64,000 nucleotides of DNA from Saccharicrinis aurantiacus (GTDB lineage Bacteria; Bacteroidota; Bacteroidia; Bacteroidales; Marinilabiliaceae). Where the stretch lies: the NCBI RefSeq assembly GCF_001660705.2, contig NZ_LYBV02000026.1, positions 1 to 64,000 of the forward strand, in the 5' to 3' direction. Below are positions 30,048 through 41,000 of the stretch, piece after piece. The stretch's first letter is position 1, and each line of letters starts with the position of its first letter. The position numbers and the translations under genes were made by a program. The notes beneath the pieces are model-generated. The model saw nothing but the letters and a program-made list of their open reading frames with translations. It was not told where the DNA came from and searched no databases.

Positions 30048-30722
30048 ATGAGAATTGATATTTTAACCCTATTCCCCGAAATGTTTGTTGGACCATTAAC
30101 AGAATCAATTGTTAAGCGTGGGCGCGAAAAAGGGTTGATTGATATACAATGTCATGATATAAGAGACTATACTAAAAATAAGCATAAAAAGGTTGATGAT
30201 TATGCATTTAGTGGTGGTGCAGGGATGGTTATGACCATTCAACCCATTGCTGATTTAATTGAGAAGCTGAAAGCTGAAAGGGAATATGATGAAATTATTT
30301 ATGTAACTCCTGATGGTGAAACTTTGAATCAGGGGATTGCAAATAGATTATCCTTGAAGGGTAATTTAATGATTTTATGTGGACATTATAAAGGTGTGGA
30401 TCAGCGCATACGTGACCATTATATTACCAAAGAAATTTCTATCGGAGATTTTGTTTTAACAGGGGGCGAGTTAGCTGCCGCAGTTATTGTTGATTCTGTG
30501 ATTCGTCTGATTCCGGGTGTAATTTCTGATGAAACTTCGGCATTAACAGATTCTTTTCAGGATGGTTTATTAGCACCTCCGGTTTATACTCGTCCGGCTG
30601 AATATAATGGATGGAAAGTCCCAGATATTTTACTTTCAGGTGATGAGAAAAAAATTGAAGCATGGAAAGAGGAGCAAGCCTATCAACGCACAAAAGAACG
30701 CAGACCAGACTTGCTTAAGTAA
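30048..30722 (+). CDS. trmD: tRNA (guanine-37-N1)-methyltransferase
   Basis: Methylates G37 of tRNAs reading CNN codons, using SAM bound in a trefoil knot. It has 224 residues from [13 protein letters not shown], which is the universal TrmD N-terminus. Motifs [21 protein letters not shown] and [14 protein letters not shown] form the knot, and [17 protein letters not shown] is conserved near the end. An upstream start at 29949 would add 33 unrelated residues and lies before the -7 box, so it is rejected. Its stop abuts the stop of the convergent nuclease gene with no gap. Confidence 0.96.
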   Translation: MRIDILTLFPEMFVGPLTESIVKRGREKGLIDIQCHDIRDYTKNKHKKVDDYAFSGGAGMVMTIQPIADLIEKLKAEREYDEIIYVTPDGETLNQGIANRLSLKGNLMILCGHYKGVDQRIRDHYITKEISIGDFVLTGGELAAAVIVDSVIRLIPGVISDETSALTDSFQDGLLAPPVYTRPAEYNGWKVPDILLSGDEKKIEAWKEEQAYQRTKERRPDLLK

Positions 30723-33626
30723 TTATTTACCACAAATGTTTGCATAACTGCAGTTTTTGCAATTATCAATGTGTGTGGTTTGCTTAAATGCTACATTGGC
30801 GTTAAATAAATCTTCAAGGTGTGTAAATAATGTATCCTTAAATTCATCTTTTACCATATTAAGAGTAAGTGTTTCGGCTTTACCTCTAGCAGGTCCTTTT
30901 TTTAATGAATAATCATTGCTAGTAAATATCTTTTTAACCCAAACAACACCAGGGATATATGTTTGTGGTGACTTTTCGTTCTCTTGCAGTATAGAACTAT
31001 ATAATAAGGTCTGAAATATGGCCTTTAGTTTTTTATGCTTCTCTTGTTTAAATAAATCTTCAATGTTTGAGAACTTATCGTCGCCTGCACCAGTTTTATA
31101 ATCGATAACTCTTATTGAGCCATCCTTTTCATCTAATCTATCAATAGTTCCACCTAGGTTCACAATAGTAGAGCTGTTGATTTTAATTTCGGCATTTACT
31201 ACTTTTTCTAATCCAAGTAATGTAAATGGAGCATTTTCTTTTTCTGCTTTAAGAAATTGAATGATGTATTTTTTAATAATGTCAAAGATGAGCACATTCT
31301 GACCTTGAATGTCTTTAAAATCGGAATTATCAATTGTGTGGGTGAAATACTCCTCAAACGACTCATGTAAAATGCCGTCAATTTTCTTTTTATCTTTTAA
31401 TATTAAATCAATGTGTTCTGATTTAATTTCTTGATTAAGCAGGTTGAGATAAAGCTTTTCGATGGCTTCGTGAAATAGTGTTCCAAATATCCTAGGGTCA
31501 ATATCTTCAGTAACTTCATCAGGTTCATGTGCCTTTGTAACATACTTGTAGTAAAATCGCATTGGACATTCAAAGTATGTACTTAAAGCACTTGGCGATA
31601 GTTTTTTGGTATTTGGTAATAAATAAGCACTTAAGATATTCATTACCTTTTCATCTTTTTCTACAAAAAATGTTGGCGTATTGCTAATGTTTAGGTCTTC
31701 AGATACCGTAGAAAATTTCAGCTTATCACTAGGATATTCATATTTTAATTGAAATAGGAAACGACTCATTTCACCAGATTGCATTCCTTGTGCAGCTGAA
31801 TTATAAAGAAGTCTTACATTTTTTGCTCTATGTATTAACCTGTAAAAGTAGTAAGCAAATATGGCATCCTGATGTTCAATGGTAGGTAAGTTAAAGGCAT
31901 TTCGTAATACATATGGAATAAGTGAGTTGGTAGCACCGGTTTGTGGAAATACACCCTCATTCATATTGAGTACAACTAGGTTCTCAAAATCGAGTGCTCT
32001 TGTTTCTAGGATACCCATTACTTGCAGACCTTTAAGAGGCTCTCCACTAAATGGGATGCTTTGCATTTCTGCAGACCTCTTGTATAGTTTAATCCAAGTA
32101 TCGTTTTTAATTGAAATAGAAAGGTTTTTTAATAAATCACTTATGTGATTGACCAATAAATAGGATTGGTAAATAAATTCTTTCTCAATGCTGGTATCTA
32201 CAGCAGTTAAGGTTTTGAAAGATTGATAAACAGTGAAAAGGATATGGTTTAAATATTCGGATAAATTTTCGGAGCTATCTATGTATTTAAAAATCGAAGT
32301 TAACAGATGGGTGCATTGCAACTCACTTGCTTCAATATATGTTTTGTTTTTTGATACAATATCTTTTGCTAGTTTCTGATGTGTTTTGCTATCTAATGGT
32401 TCTAAATATTGGTGGGTGAGTATTGGAAGTACATTTCTAAAATAGAACCAGGTTTTGCCTTGCTTTGTTTTTCTGCAGTTCTTTTGTAATTCAAATATTA
32501 ACTCAATTAAACCATATGCAGGGGTGTTTTTCATCGGATACCCCATTGTTATATTGATTGATTTTTCCTCTTTGGGAATACCATGAAGAACCGGCAAAAG
32601 CATATTCTCATCTGTTAAAATAACTGCTGTTTCAGTGGCTTTAATGTTATTTTTTGAGTCGAAAGACTCGGAATCAATATTTTTAAGGAATTGATTAATT
32701 ACCTGTGTTTGCGTTGTGCTCGAAGCTACTGAGGTAATTTCGATGTTAGGAAGTGTTTTGTTTTCTGGAAACTTCCAATTGCTTGGAGCTGGAAAGTTAA
32801 TTAAATTATCTTCCATAAAATGCACGGCTTCCGCTCTGGTTGGTGTTTCGTGCATTGATTTTTTCATTTGATTAGCGTTTAAAAGCCATGGTGTATAATC
32901 CCAAATAAAATCTGCCTTATCAGTAATCCTTAAGTGATGAAATAGTTTTTCTTCGCATCTATTTAGCGCGTTGAATGCCACAAAAATAATTTTAGGATGT
33001 TTGATATTAAGAGGTTCTTTATTATCAATGTTGTTGGCAATGGTTTTATAAATTTGTCCCTCATAACAAATGTTTTTTAAATGCAGACGTTTGTTAAACT
33101 CCTCATAAACATCATCTAACTTTTCCCAAATTTTCACGAAATCGGTTTGATGTTCAGACAGCTTATTGGGATTAAAGCTAGCCCAGAAACTTTTTATTAC
33201 TTTAATTTGATCCTCCGATAGAAAGCTATAATCATCTTCAATTTCCTTAATGGCCAATAGGTTGGTATATACTTGTTTTGCATCGGCTCTATACTTATCT
33301 ATATCATCAAAGTCGTTAAGTATAATTTCACCCCATGGAAGAAAATCGTCGAAAGACACACCTGTTTTGTAAATATCTTCGTAAACCTGATATAGTTCAA
33401 AATCCAACGTGAGTTTATCGGCGACTGGGATGGTGCTAAAATCCTGTATAAACTCATTAATTGTTAGTGTTTTGGGAGCCCATATTGGTTCTGAAACCAT
33501 CTTCTTTAAATGCTCTTTAAAAAAAAGGCAAGCTCTTCTACCTGGAAAAACAAAACAAAAGTCAGTTATTTTGGTTTGGTATGTATTGTAATAATATGTA
33601 GCTAGTTCTTTTAAAAAAGTATCCAT
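30723..33626 (-). CDS. AddB-like PD-(D/E)XK nuclease with iron-sulfur cysteines
   Basis: 967 residues. The C-terminal RecB-type nuclease domain has GTIDRLDEKDGSIRVIDYKTG, with Asp842 and Lys844 as metal and catalytic residues. Four cysteines flank it as in AddB: Cys687 (YFECPMRFYYKYV) and Cys956, Cys959 and Cys965 at the extreme C-terminus, expected to hold a 4Fe-4S cluster. The N-terminal part is AddB-like (FVFPGRRACLFFKEHL, no intact P-loop), so it probably acts as the inactive-helicase partner of an AddA-type helicase for end resection. No AddA is in the window. Confidence 0.88.
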   Translation of the reverse strand: MDTFLKELATYYYNTYQTKITDFCFVFPGRRACLFFKEHLKKMVSEPIWAPKTLTINEFIQDFSTIPVADKLTLDFELYQVYEDIYKTGVSFDDFLPWGEIILNDFDDIDKYRADAKQVYTNLLAIKEIEDDYSFLSEDQIKVIKSFWASFNPNKLSEHQTDFVKIWEKLDDVYEEFNKRLHLKNICYEGQIYKTIANNIDNKEPLNIKHPKIIFVAFNALNRCEEKLFHHLRITDKADFIWDYTPWLLNANQMKKSMHETPTRAEAVHFMEDNLINFPAPSNWKFPENKTLPNIEITSVASSTTQTQVINQFLKNIDSESFDSKNNIKATETAVILTDENMLLPVLHGIPKEEKSINITMGYPMKNTPAYGLIELIFELQKNCRKTKQGKTWFYFRNVLPILTHQYLEPLDSKTHQKLAKDIVSKNKTYIEASELQCTHLLTSIFKYIDSSENLSEYLNHILFTVYQSFKTLTAVDTSIEKEFIYQSYLLVNHISDLLKNLSISIKNDTWIKLYKRSAEMQSIPFSGEPLKGLQVMGILETRALDFENLVVLNMNEGVFPQTGATNSLIPYVLRNAFNLPTIEHQDAIFAYYFYRLIHRAKNVRLLYNSAAQGMQSGEMSRFLFQLKYEYPSDKLKFSTVSEDLNISNTPTFFVEKDEKVMNILSAYLLPNTKKLSPSALSTYFECPMRFYYKYVTKAHEPDEVTEDIDPRIFGTLFHEAIEKLYLNLLNQEIKSEHIDLILKDKKKIDGILHESFEEYFTHTIDNSDFKDIQGQNVLIFDIIKKYIIQFLKAEKENAPFTLLGLEKVVNAEIKINSSTIVNLGGTIDRLDEKDGSIRVIDYKTGAGDDKFSNIEDLFKQEKHKKLKAIFQTLLYSSILQENEKSPQTYIPGVVWVKKIFTSNDYSLKKGPARGKAETLTLNMVKDEFKDTLFTHLEDLFNANVAFKQTTHIDNCKNCSYANICGK

Positions 33627-33654
33627 TTTGTAAAATGTTTCTTTAGGTGCGATG

Positions 33655-33662
33655 CAAAAATA
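33655..33662 (-). promoter_or_regulatory. -7 box TATTTTTG for the AddB-like gene
   Basis: Exact TAnnTTTG followed by C on the minus strand, 28 bases upstream of the start codon at 33626. Confidence 0.45.
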
Positions 33663-33836
33663 AAATAAGAATGCTTAAGGGCACTCTTATATTTTATTTA
33701 CTTTTTTTAGAATGAATAAATATTGCGCAAAAAATGATTTTTTGTAAGTTAACGATATCTTAACAGGATAGAAATTACATATATTGCAATTAAATATTAG
33801 TAATGATCTACAGCGCAAAATAATTATTGTACTTCT

Positions 33837-36653
33837 ATGGGAGAATTTTCATTTATTGGTAATAGCGATATTGATTCGATAGAACAGCTATATCAGAATT
33901 ACTTGGCAGATCCGGAATCCGTGGATCCAAGTTTTCAACAGTTTTTTAAAGGTTACGAGTTTGCGCGTAAAAATTACGAAGCGCCAACACATGGGGTTGT
34001 TGGTAAAGAGTTTAATGTTCTCAACTTAATTCATGGCTATCGTCAGCGGGGGCACTTATTTACCAAAACAAATCCGGTGCGTAATCGCCGTCAGTATTTT
34101 CCAACTTTAGATTTGGAGACTTTCGGATTAGAAACAAAGGATTTAGATACTGCATTTGAAGCAGGGAAAGAACTTGGTTTAGGAAAAGCCAAACTTAAGG
34201 ATATAATAAGTCATTGTAAACGTACTTATTGTAGTTCGGTTGCAGTTGAATACCTATATATAAGACATCCAGAAGTAGTAAGGTGGCTTCAACAAAAGAT
34301 GGAGGCTGTGAAGAATACTCCTAATTTTTCTGTTGAGAAAAAGAAATATATATACGACCAGTTGAATGTTGCATCTGGTTTCGAAAATTTTATCCATAAG
34401 AAGTTTGTTGGTCAAAAACGCTTTTCTCTCGAGGGTTGTGAGGGGATGATTCCGGCATTGCAAGCTATCATTAATAAAGGTGCCGAACTTGATGTTGAAG
34501 AGTTATTTATTGGAATGGCACATAGGGGAAGGCTAAATGTGCTAGCCAATGTTTTAGATAAACCTTATCAGAACATTTTTAAGGAGTTTGTTGCGGATGA
34601 ATATGAAGAAGGGATTTCTTTAGGTGATGTAAAATACCACTTAGGATATCAAAATGATATTTCAGCTTCAAATGGTAAAAAGTTGAGAGTTAACCTAGCA
34701 CCAAATCCATCTCACTTAGAAACTGTAGGTCCAATAATTGAAGGAATTACAAGAGCTAAGATTGAACATAAATACGATAATAATTATAATAAAGCTATTC
34801 CTATAATAATACATGGTGATGCTGCAATTGCAGGTCAGGGTGTTGTTTATGAGGTGGTTCAAATGAGTCAGTTGCCAGGTTATAAAACTGGGGGAACAAT
34901 TCATGTTGTAATTAATAATCAGGTAGGTTTCACAACTAATTATTTAGATGCACGCTCGAGTACTTATTGTACCGATGTTGCCAAAGTAACACGAAGCCCT
35001 GTTTTTCATGTTAATGGCGACGATGCCGAGGCCATGGTTTATGCCATGGAATTGGCTGTTGAGTTTAGACAAAAGTTTAATGCTGATGTTTTTATTGATG
35101 TATTAAGTTATCGCAAATATGGACATAACGAAGGTGATGAGCCTAGATTTACGCAGCCTACTTTATATTCGGCCATTGCAAAACATCCAAATCCTAGAGA
35201 TGTTTATGGCAAAAAGTTGATAGAAGAGGGTGTATATACGAATACTGAAGTACAAGGGCTGCAGAACAACTTTAATGAATATCTTGAAAAGGAATTGGCT
35301 GCATCTAAATTAATTGATAAGGTTGCCATCCAACGCTTTTTACATGATGATTGGGTTGATTATAGATATTCGCGAAAAGAAGATTTTGTTAAGTCAATAG
35401 ACTCAGGTATAAGTGAAGAGAATGCGAAACAATTGACTGATAAATTGACTGCTCTTCCTAGTGATTTGCCTTTTTTTAGAAAGGTAAATAAGATAATGGA
35501 GGATAGAAAAAAAATGGTGGCTAACGATAAGCTTGATTGGGCTATGGGCGAATTGTTAGCCTATGCTTCTTTGGCTGAGGATGGACACCCAATTCGCCTT
35601 AGTGGTCAGGATTGTATCAGAGGAACTTTTGCGCATCGCCATGCAGGATTAACTATTGAAGATACCGATGAGCAGTATTTCCCGTTAAATCATATTTCCG
35701 AAAATCAAGCTCAGGTAAAAGTATATAACTCACTGCTATCAGAATATGGAGTGATGGGTTATGAATATGGATATTCACTAGCAACTCCTAAAGGATTAAC
35801 TATTTGGGAAGCTCAGTTCGGAGATTTTTATAATGTTGCTCAGGTAATTATCGATCAATATATATCTTCAGCAGAAGAAAAATGGGGTTTAATGAATGGT
35901 TTAGTCCTTCTGTTGCCACATGGTTTTGAAGGGCAAGGGCCCGAACATTCTAGTGCTCGTATTGAGCGGTTTTTATCATTAGCTGCTAATAATAATATGC
36001 AGGTTGCGAACTGTACAACTCCAGCAAATTTCTTCCACATTCTTAGAAGACAGATGAAGAGAGAAATTAGATTGCCGCTGATTGTTTTTACGCCTAAAAG
36101 TTTATTGCGTCATCCGAAATGTACTTCTACTCTTCAAGATTTATCAGGTAACTTCCAGGAGGTGATTGATGATGATAATGTAGATGTTGAGTCAGTAAAA
36201 CGATTGGTGTTTTGTAGTGGAAAAGTGTATTACGATCTTTTAGCACGTAAAGAAGAACTTGATGCAAAAGATATTGCTTTGATAAGAATTGAACAGTTAC
36301 ATCCATTTCCAAAGGAGCGATTAGATGAGATTGTTGCTAAATATAAAAATGCCTTAGTCAACTTGTGGGTTCAAGAAGAACCTGAGAATATGGGTGCATG
36401 GAAATATATGCGGGCTATGTTTAAGGCAATAAAAATGATTCCTGTAGCTCGATTAGCAAGCGGAAGTCCAGCAACCGGACTGAATGGCTTGCATGTAATA
36501 GGACAGAAAGAGATTGTTGATAAAATATTCAGACCATGTAATTGTGAGTTGAAGAATAAGTATTGTGGATTGCAATGTGCAGAAGGTAAAGACAGACAAG
36601 AAGCACTGAAACAGCATATGTATTTCCCACAAAAATCTCGTTTTTCAATTTAA
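33837..36653 (+). CDS. sucA: 2-oxoglutarate dehydrogenase E1 component
   Basis: Thiamine-diphosphate-dependent decarboxylase of the TCA cycle. It has 938 residues, normal for the family. Seen are the N-terminal E2-binding segment (YLADPESVDPSFQQFF), GCEGMIPALQAII, MAHRGRLNVLANV, the ThDP motif HGDAAIAGQGVVYEV to NNQVGFTTN, and RKYGHNEGDEPRFTQP, all hallmark SucA sequences. It is followed 45-54 bases later by the E2 gene. No E3 gene is adjacent, so lipoamide dehydrogenase must come from elsewhere. Confidence 0.97.
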   Translation: MGEFSFIGNSDIDSIEQLYQNYLADPESVDPSFQQFFKGYEFARKNYEAPTHGVVGKEFNVLNLIHGYRQRGHLFTKTNPVRNRRQYFPTLDLETFGLETKDLDTAFEAGKELGLGKAKLKDIISHCKRTYCSSVAVEYLYIRHPEVVRWLQQKMEAVKNTPNFSVEKKKYIYDQLNVASGFENFIHKKFVGQKRFSLEGCEGMIPALQAIINKGAELDVEELFIGMAHRGRLNVLANVLDKPYQNIFKEFVADEYEEGISLGDVKYHLGYQNDISASNGKKLRVNLAPNPSHLETVGPIIEGITRAKIEHKYDNNYNKAIPIIIHGDAAIAGQGVVYEVVQMSQLPGYKTGGTIHVVINNQVGFTTNYLDARSSTYCTDVAKVTRSPVFHVNGDDAEAMVYAMELAVEFRQKFNADVFIDVLSYRKYGHNEGDEPRFTQPTLYSAIAKHPNPRDVYGKKLIEEGVYTNTEVQGLQNNFNEYLEKELAASKLIDKVAIQRFLHDDWVDYRYSRKEDFVKSIDSGISEENAKQLTDKLTALPSDLPFFRKVNKIMEDRKKMVANDKLDWAMGELLAYASLAEDGHPIRLSGQDCIRGTFAHRHAGLTIEDTDEQYFPLNHISENQAQVKVYNSLLSEYGVMGYEYGYSLATPKGLTIWEAQFGDFYNVAQVIIDQYISSAEEKWGLMNGLVLLLPHGFEGQGPEHSSARIERFLSLAANNNMQVANCTTPANFFHILRRQMKREIRLPLIVFTPKSLLRHPKCTSTLQDLSGNFQEVIDDDNVDVESVKRLVFCSGKVYYDLLARKEELDAKDIALIRIEQLHPFPKERLDEIVAKYKNALVNLWVQEEPENMGAWKYMRAMFKAIKMIPVARLASGSPATGLNGLHVIGQKEIVDKIFRPCNCELKNKYCGLQCAEGKDRQEALKQHMYFPQKSRFSI

Positions 36654-36707
36654 TAAATACACAATAAACAACGTGTACTTAAGTGTACTGGAATAAAATT
36701 GCAAGTT

Positions 36708-37952
36708 ATGATTATTGAAATAAAAGTACCATCGCCAGGAGAGTCAATAACAGAAGTAGAAATAGCTTCATGGTTAGTTAGTGATGGTGATTTAGTAACA
36801 AAAGATCAAGAATTAGCAGAAATAGAATCAGATAAGGCAACCCTTACTATTGCTGCAGAACAAGCTGGTAAAATAAAAATTTTATTAGAGCCCGAAGTTT
36901 TAGTTGAAGTAGGTGCTATAGCATGTACAATTGATACATCAATTGTTCCAAAAGAAGGAGCAGAGCCTGTTACTCCGAAAGCAGAAGAAAAAGTAAAAAC
37001 AACAGAGGAGTCGAAACCTGATGTTAAAGAAAAGGCTTCTGTACCTAATGAGTTATCAAAAGTTAAGGTAAGTCCGGTTGCTCAAAATATAATGGAAGAT
37101 GAGGGTTGGACTGTTGAAGATGTTGTTAAAGGTCTGCACCGAATTTCTAAAAAAGAGTTAGAAGCAGTAAAAAATAATGTCAATAGTGCAGTTTCTTCTG
37201 GTTTAGAAAATGAACCAAAAGAAAGAGCATTGGATAGAAATAAAATGAGCTCCTTACGCAAGAAGTTGGCTCAGCGTTTGGTTGCTGTAAAGCAAGAAAC
37301 TGCAATGCTTACTACTTTCAATGAAGTGGACATGACTAATATTATGGCACTGCGTAAAAAGTACCAAAGCTTGTTTGTTGAAAAGCACGGTGTTAAACTC
37401 GGTTTTATGAGCTTTTTTATAAAGGCATCTGCATTAGCGATGGCAAAACATCCAATGGTAAACTCAATGATTGATGGTGATGAAATAGTTACCCCAAATT
37501 ACGTAGATGTTTCTGTGGCAGTTCAAACGCCTAAAGGCTTAATGGTTCCTGTTATTAGAAATACAGAATCTATGAGCTTAGCTCAAATTGAAGACACACT
37601 AAAGCAGTTGGCTGTAAAAGCAAGAGCTGGAAAAATAAGCTTAGATGAAATGACAGGCGGATCATTTACGGTCACCAATGGAGGTGTATTTGGTTCTATG
37701 TTGTCAACTCCACTTATTAACCCTCCTCAATCCGCTATTCTGGGTATGCATAATATTGTTGAGCGCCCAATGGCTGTTAACGGAAAGGTTGAAATTCGAC
37801 CAATTATGTACACTGCTTTATCTTACGACCATAGGATAATTGATGGTAAAGATTCTGTTGGCTTTTTAGTAACTCTTAAAAAGATGTTAGAGAACCCTGA
37901 ATTAATGCTTACAGGCGGCGATGAATTAGAAAAATTAGTGCTCGATTTATAG
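36708..37952 (+). CDS. sucB: Dihydrolipoyl succinyltransferase, E2 of 2-oxoglutarate dehydrogenase
   Basis: 414 residues from ATG at 36708 (a TTG nine bases earlier is possible but unneeded). The lipoyl domain covers residues 1-75 with the lipoylated Lys43 in IESDKATL. A linker rich in Glu, Lys and Pro follows, then a peripheral subunit-binding domain (about 120-155, [14 protein letters not shown]), and the catalytic domain from about 185 with His375-Arg-Ile-Ile-Asp379-Gly. It is co-transcribed with sucA and ends in a strong terminator. Confidence 0.96.
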   Translation: MIIEIKVPSPGESITEVEIASWLVSDGDLVTKDQELAEIESDKATLTIAAEQAGKIKILLEPEVLVEVGAIACTIDTSIVPKEGAEPVTPKAEEKVKTTEESKPDVKEKASVPNELSKVKVSPVAQNIMEDEGWTVEDVVKGLHRISKKELEAVKNNVNSAVSSGLENEPKERALDRNKMSSLRKKLAQRLVAVKQETAMLTTFNEVDMTNIMALRKKYQSLFVEKHGVKLGFMSFFIKASALAMAKHPMVNSMIDGDEIVTPNYVDVSVAVQTPKGLMVPVIRNTESMSLAQIEDTLKQLAVKARAGKISLDEMTGGSFTVTNGGVFGSMLSTPLINPPQSAILGMHNIVERPMAVNGKVEIRPIMYTALSYDHRIIDGKDSVGFLVTLKKMLENPELMLTGGDELEKLVLDL

Positions 37953-37976
37953 AAATAATCCTGTTGAAATAATAAC

Positions 37977-38022
37977 ATACCCCCGATATATTCATCGAAT
38001 GTATCGGGGGTATTCTTTTTTA
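37977..38022 (+). terminator. Strong rho-independent terminator after sucAB
   Basis: A long near-perfect hairpin: ATACCCCCGATA (37977-37988) pairs with 38002-38013, and the inner ATTC/GAAT continues the stem to a three-base loop. TTCTTTTTT follows. Confidence 0.92.
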
Positions 38023-38042
38023 GAATCGTAAAAAAAAATATC

Positions 38043-38050
38043 TATGTTTG
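38043..38050 (+). promoter_or_regulatory. -7 box TATGTTTG for the hybrid sensor gene
   Basis: Exact TAnnTTTG match 49 bases upstream of the ATG at 38100, just after the sucAB terminator. Confidence 0.45.
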
Positions 38051-38099
38051 TAATTCCTCTTACCCATATCGCTAAATACCGTAAAATATAAACTAAAGT

Positions 38100-41000
38100 A
38101 TGTTGCAAAAGATATTTATTACAAGCCTTTTAATTTTAGGATTCTTAGTTTCAATAACTGCAGAGGAACGCATACTTAATTACTCAAATAAATATACCAT
38201 TAATAATGGTTTAGCTCATAATGGGGTAACTTCAATATTAGAAGATTCAAGAGGCTATATTTGGGTAGCAACATTCGATGGTTTAAATAAGTATGATGGT
38301 TATGCTTTCGAATCGTACCGGAATACTATGGATAAAGATTTATTTAAGAGTAATAGAATACGTACCCTTTTAGAAGATTCAAAGGGCAATGTGTGGGTTG
38401 GTACTGATGAAGGTATCTCAATCTACGACTACCAAATGCAACAATTTAATATACTCGATATTCCTAACGATTTGGCGAGTGTATATAACAGACCAATGGT
38501 TCGTAAGATAGTAGAGAATACAGATGATAAAACATTTGTAGTTGCTACAGAAAACAGCGGGGTATGGATATTTGATGATAACTATAATTTTATTGCGAGT
38601 TACAATGCACCTCGAAGTATTGCAACCGGTAATGGTGATATTGATTTTTACGATGCTATTTTCCTAGGTCAATCAAATTATCTTTTTGCCAGTAGCCGAG
38701 GAATCATCTTATTTAATATTAAAACTAAAGAATTTACTAAGATATTTAAGAATCAAGTTGCTCGTATCGCATACTCACTTAGTAAGATTGATTCATCTAG
38801 CTTAATAGTTACTTTATCTCGAGGTGTGGGTGTTATTAATTATAAACATTCACCTAAGGGTCCTCAATTTGAGTTTAAAGAAAAGGTTTTAACAGATTAT
38901 CAATTTAATGTTTCTGCCATTGATAATAATAGTAGTCTTTGGCTTGGATCTTCCAAAAAAGGAGGCATTATTCAAGTACCTAATGTAAACTCAATAGATG
39001 AAAGTAAAATAACAATACATGCGCCTATTGATAGTTATGTTGAGCGACTAAAGGTTAGTTGTTTCGGAATAACAAAAAATAAAGGTTGTTGGGTGGGTAC
39101 TTTTAATAAAGGTATGTTTGAGTTTGAATCTATCACAAATCCATTCTTTACTTTTACAAAAAACAGAAAAGATAAAAGAATACCTCTTGATGATGAGTTT
39201 ACATTTCTGAGCATTTACGATGATGAAAGATTTTTGGTTGTATCAAGAACAAAAGGCCTGTATATATATAATATCTTAAAGAAGAAATTTGAGAAGTTAC
39301 CATTTAATATTAATGCAGAAAAGGCAAGTATAGTTAAGGCAGCTTATAAAGACTCGCGCGGAAATCTTTGGTTAGCTTTTAGAGGTTCTAATGAAATTGG
39401 ACGAATAAGACCAGATAAACCTTGGTTACAAATTGCTGCTGATAATTCAACTTTTGCCCGTGATTTTTCAATGCGTTCTATAGTTGAGGATGCAGATAGT
39501 AATATTTGGATAGGTGGAACAAGCGGAATTATACGTATTCGATTAAACCAAAGTAATACCGTTAAATCTTTAGAGCGATTAGATAAACACTTATTCTTTA
39601 AAGATAGAGGTGCACCAGAGGTTCATAGGTTATATTCGGATAAAAAGAACCATTTAATTTGGGCAGGTACTAAAACAGAAGGTATATATCGCATAAATAC
39701 CAAGGGTGCGCGAACACTTCAGGATGTTAGGTTGGATATATATAAGCGAGATGTTAAGAAACCAAATTCACTATCGAGTAATTCGGTTACTTCTTTTATT
39801 CGTTTAGAGAATGATGAATTCTGGATTGGAACCGAAGGCGGCGGTATATGTAAGGTACTCAATAGTACTGCCGAACCTAAATTTCTTCCATTCACTGAAA
39901 AATCAGGATTGTCAAATAATGTAGTCAAAAATGTTTTAGCAGATAACGAGCATAATTTATGGGTTTCCACTAATATTGGCTTAAATAAATTTAATCCAAA
40001 AGATAAACGATTTAGAGTTTACGGAGCAGAGGAGGGCCTACCATTTGAAGATTTCTGGTACCCTGGGTTTAATATGGCTAATGGTACGCTTGTTTTTGGA
40101 GGACTTCAAGGATTCGTATGTTTTAATCCTAAAGAGTTGGCCTATCAAGAGCCATTACCAAATGTAGAGCTTGGCGATTTAAAATTGTTTAATAAGAGTG
40201 TTATGCCTGGCGATACTATAAATGGTAGGGTATTGTTAAGTGAACGAATTAATAATCTGAATAAAATTACACTTCAACATGATGAGAATGTTTTCTCAAT
40301 TGAAGTTAGATCACTCCATTTCTCAAACCCCAAAACACATTACGTAAAGTATAAAATATTACCTATAAATGATGAGTGGATTGAAGTGTCCTCCGATCAG
40401 CGTAATATATATAGTAATGGTTTGCCAGCAGGTACCTATACCTTAAGAATTGTTGCATCCAATTCGTTTAATAAATGGACAGAGCCTCGTGATCTAGAAA
40501 TTGAAATATTGCCCCCGTTTTGGAAAACAGGAACAGCCATGTTTTTATATATGATTGGACTTGTAATTATATTGCTGATAATACTAAGGTTTGTTCAGCG
40601 TGTTTCATTTTTAAAGCATAGTGTAGAGCTTGAGCAAATTGAAAAGAAGAATGCATCAGAGGTTAACTCTGCCAAGCTTCGATTCTTTTCTAATATCTCT
40701 CACGAAATTAAAACACCATTAACCTTAATTTCCGGACCAATTAATTTGTTGTCAGAAAAGTATAAGTCATACCCAGATATTTTCGAAAACCTTAATAGAG
40801 TGCAGCGTCAGTCACGCAAGATTTCTCAATTAATTGATCAGGTTCACGACTTTCAACGATCAGATGCTGATTTACTTGAAATGCACCACACTCAATTTAG
40901 TGTGGATATGTTTATCGACGACTTAACTACGGACTTTAACTTTTTGGCTGATCGCGATAATAAAAACCTCGTAATTAATAATAATCAGAGTGGATTGTTT

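Noticed and set aside
29949-30722. Longer TrmD starting at 29949
   Set aside because: TrmD proteins begin [13 protein letters not shown], which is at 30048, and a -7 box lies at 30022-30029.
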